From: an uncultured Pelagibacteraceae bacterium
GTDB taxonomy: Bacteria; Pseudomonadota; Alphaproteobacteria; Pelagibacterales; Pelagibacteraceae
DNA: 64,000 nucleotides
Reading direction: 5' to 3'
NCBI GenBank assembly: GCA_902562205.1
Contig: CACESO010000005.1
Span: 26,251-90,250 of the forward strand
A program made the position numbers and the translations under genes. Each line of letters begins with the position of its first letter. Position 1 is the first letter of the stretch. Below the pieces are notes generated by a model that was not told the DNA's origin, did not search any database, and was given only the letters and a program-made list of their open reading frames with translations. Positions 62,595 to 64,000 of this stretch are shown here, piece by piece.

Positions 62595-63539
62595 ATGAAA
62601 ATTAACCTACTCATAACAGGTGGTTTAGGATACATAGGATCTTTTACTGCTAAGAATATTTTTGCAAGGAACAAAAAGAAAACTTATATTGTAGATAATT
62701 TATCAAGAGGAAATTCATTTGCGAAAAAATACTCAAACAGCAAAATATTAAATGTTTCAGAAAAAAAAACTCAAGATTTTATAAAAAATAAAAAGATCAA
62801 TACTATTTTACATCTAGCAGCACTTACTTGCGTGAGAGAAAGTATTTATAATAAAGACAAATATTACAAGAGTTTTAAATCTCAAAAAAAATTTATCAAA
62901 TTACTCAAAAAGACTGATGTAAGATATTTTATTTTTTCAAGTTCTTTGTCTGTATTTGAAGGAAGTAAAATAAAGAAGAATTTATCTCCATATTCTAATT
63001 ATAAATTAAGAATGGAAAAATATCTTAAGAAAATTTCGTCAAAAAATTTTAAAGTAATTGTAATAAGATATCCAAATATAATAGGATCTGATCCGTCTGG
63101 AAAGTTAGGTGAAAAAAATAATTTTATTAGTCGAATCGTGCCCTTTTTTTACAAAAATATCTTAGCAAAGAAAAAAAATTTATTATTTTACGATTTTAAA
63201 AAAAGGAAATTTCCTCAAAGAAGTTATATGCATGTAGACGATATTTCTAAAATCAATATAGATGTCATTAATAATTTTAAGAGATTTAATAAAAACTTTT
63301 ATATATTCAATGTATCAAATAGAAAACAATATTCCAATTTCCAAGTTTTAAAAGAACTTTCAAAATTAATGAATGTAAATCCAAACTATGAGATAAAGCA
63401 GATAAGCAAAAAAGAGAGCATTACACAAATTTATAAATCAGGAGACGATATATCGAAATATATAGATTATAAACCTAAGTATTTAAATCTTAAAAAAATT
63501 TTAAAAACCAATTTAAAGTGGTTTAAAAAAATATATTAA
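62595..63539 (+). CDS. NAD-dependent epimerase/dehydratase (UDP-glucose 4-epimerase-like)
   Basis: LLITGGLGYIGSFTAKNI, VDNLSRGN, SPYSNYKLRMEKYL. Confidence 0.88.
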   Translation: MKINLLITGGLGYIGSFTAKNIFARNKKKTYIVDNLSRGNSFAKKYSNSKILNVSEKKTQDFIKNKKINTILHLAALTCVRESIYNKDKYYKSFKSQKKFIKLLKKTDVRYFIFSSSLSVFEGSKIKKNLSPYSNYKLRMEKYLKKISSKNFKVIVIRYPNIIGSDPSGKLGEKNNFISRIVPFFYKNILAKKKNLLFYDFKKRKFPQRSYMHVDDISKINIDVINNFKRFNKNFYIFNVSNRKQYSNFQVLKELSKLMNVNPNYEIKQISKKESITQIYKSGDDISKYIDYKPKYLNLKKILKTNLKWFKKIY

Positions 63540-63579
63540 TTTGCATCTAAAAGATGGTTAAAACAATTTGTTTTATATT

Positions 63580-64000
63580 TCATAAATGCTGAAGGATTGT
63601 TTTATAATATTTGTTAAGATTAATTTCGAAGTTAAAGCGATCCAAATTTTTATATCCTATCTCAATTTTTTTATGCATAATCTTTTTATTTCTCAAGATC
63701 TTTAATATTAATTTTGAAAGAATTTGATAATCTTTAACTTTAAATAAATATCCTGCCTTTCCGTTTAAAAGAATCTCTCTAGGACCTGTTGGACAATTTG
63801 ATGATATAATAAATTTCTTCAAAACTTGGGCTTCTAGCAACACATTTGGCAATCCTTCATACAATGAAGTTAAAATAAAAATATCAGACGATTTAATCAA
63901 ATTATAAGGATTTGTTTGGTACGGAACTATTTTAACTTTTTTATGCAAATTGTTTTCATTTATATAATTAAGGAGTAAATTTTTCTGTTTTCCGTATCCC
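63580..64000 (-). CDS. Glycosyltransferase family 1/4 C-terminal domain (partial, N-terminus beyond window)
   Basis: Frame open to window edge: GYGKQKNLLLNYINENNLHKKVKIVPYQTNPYNLIKSSDIFILTSLYEGLPNVLLEA. Confidence 0.85.
   Translation of the reverse strand, partial: GYGKQKNLLLNYINENNLHKKVKIVPYQTNPYNLIKSSDIFILTSLYEGLPNVLLEAQVLKKFIISSNCPTGPREILLNGKAGYLFKVKDYQILSKLILKILRNKKIMHKKIEIGYKNLDRFNFEINLNKYYKTILQHL

Overview
AT-rich, very gene-dense 64 kb window that looks like a SAR11/Pelagibacter-type alphaproteobacterial chromosome (inferred from protein style, tiny intergenic spaces and a proteorhodopsin/ferredoxin/FNR locus; no database search was run). I found no rRNA, tRNA, CRISPR array, IS element or prophage. 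Most content is core metabolism: purEK, fhs, acnA, guaA/guaB, panB, pssA/psd, icd, alaS, recA, tolC, dksA and prpE-like. The accessory or unusual parts are: (1) a MetF-like gene overlapping a DmdA/GcvT-family gene that has a lysine-rich N-terminal tail; (2) a four-gene stop/start-overlapping operon (M19 dipeptidase, 553-aa unknown, DUF3726-like, 49-aa Cys-rich protein not in the ORF track); (3) an ectoine-hydrolase-like plus EutA-like gene pair upstream of a polyamine-type ABC transporter, near an agmatinase-family/ALDH pair; (4) umuDC with a perfect GAAC-N7-GAAC SOS box and a near-match upstream of recA; (5) a proteorhodopsin with Gln at the spectral tuning site, with a TTTAGG/CCTAAA motif array upstream; (6) an IMP dehydrogenase lacking CBS domains; (7) a surface-polysaccharide-type region beginning at the right edge.
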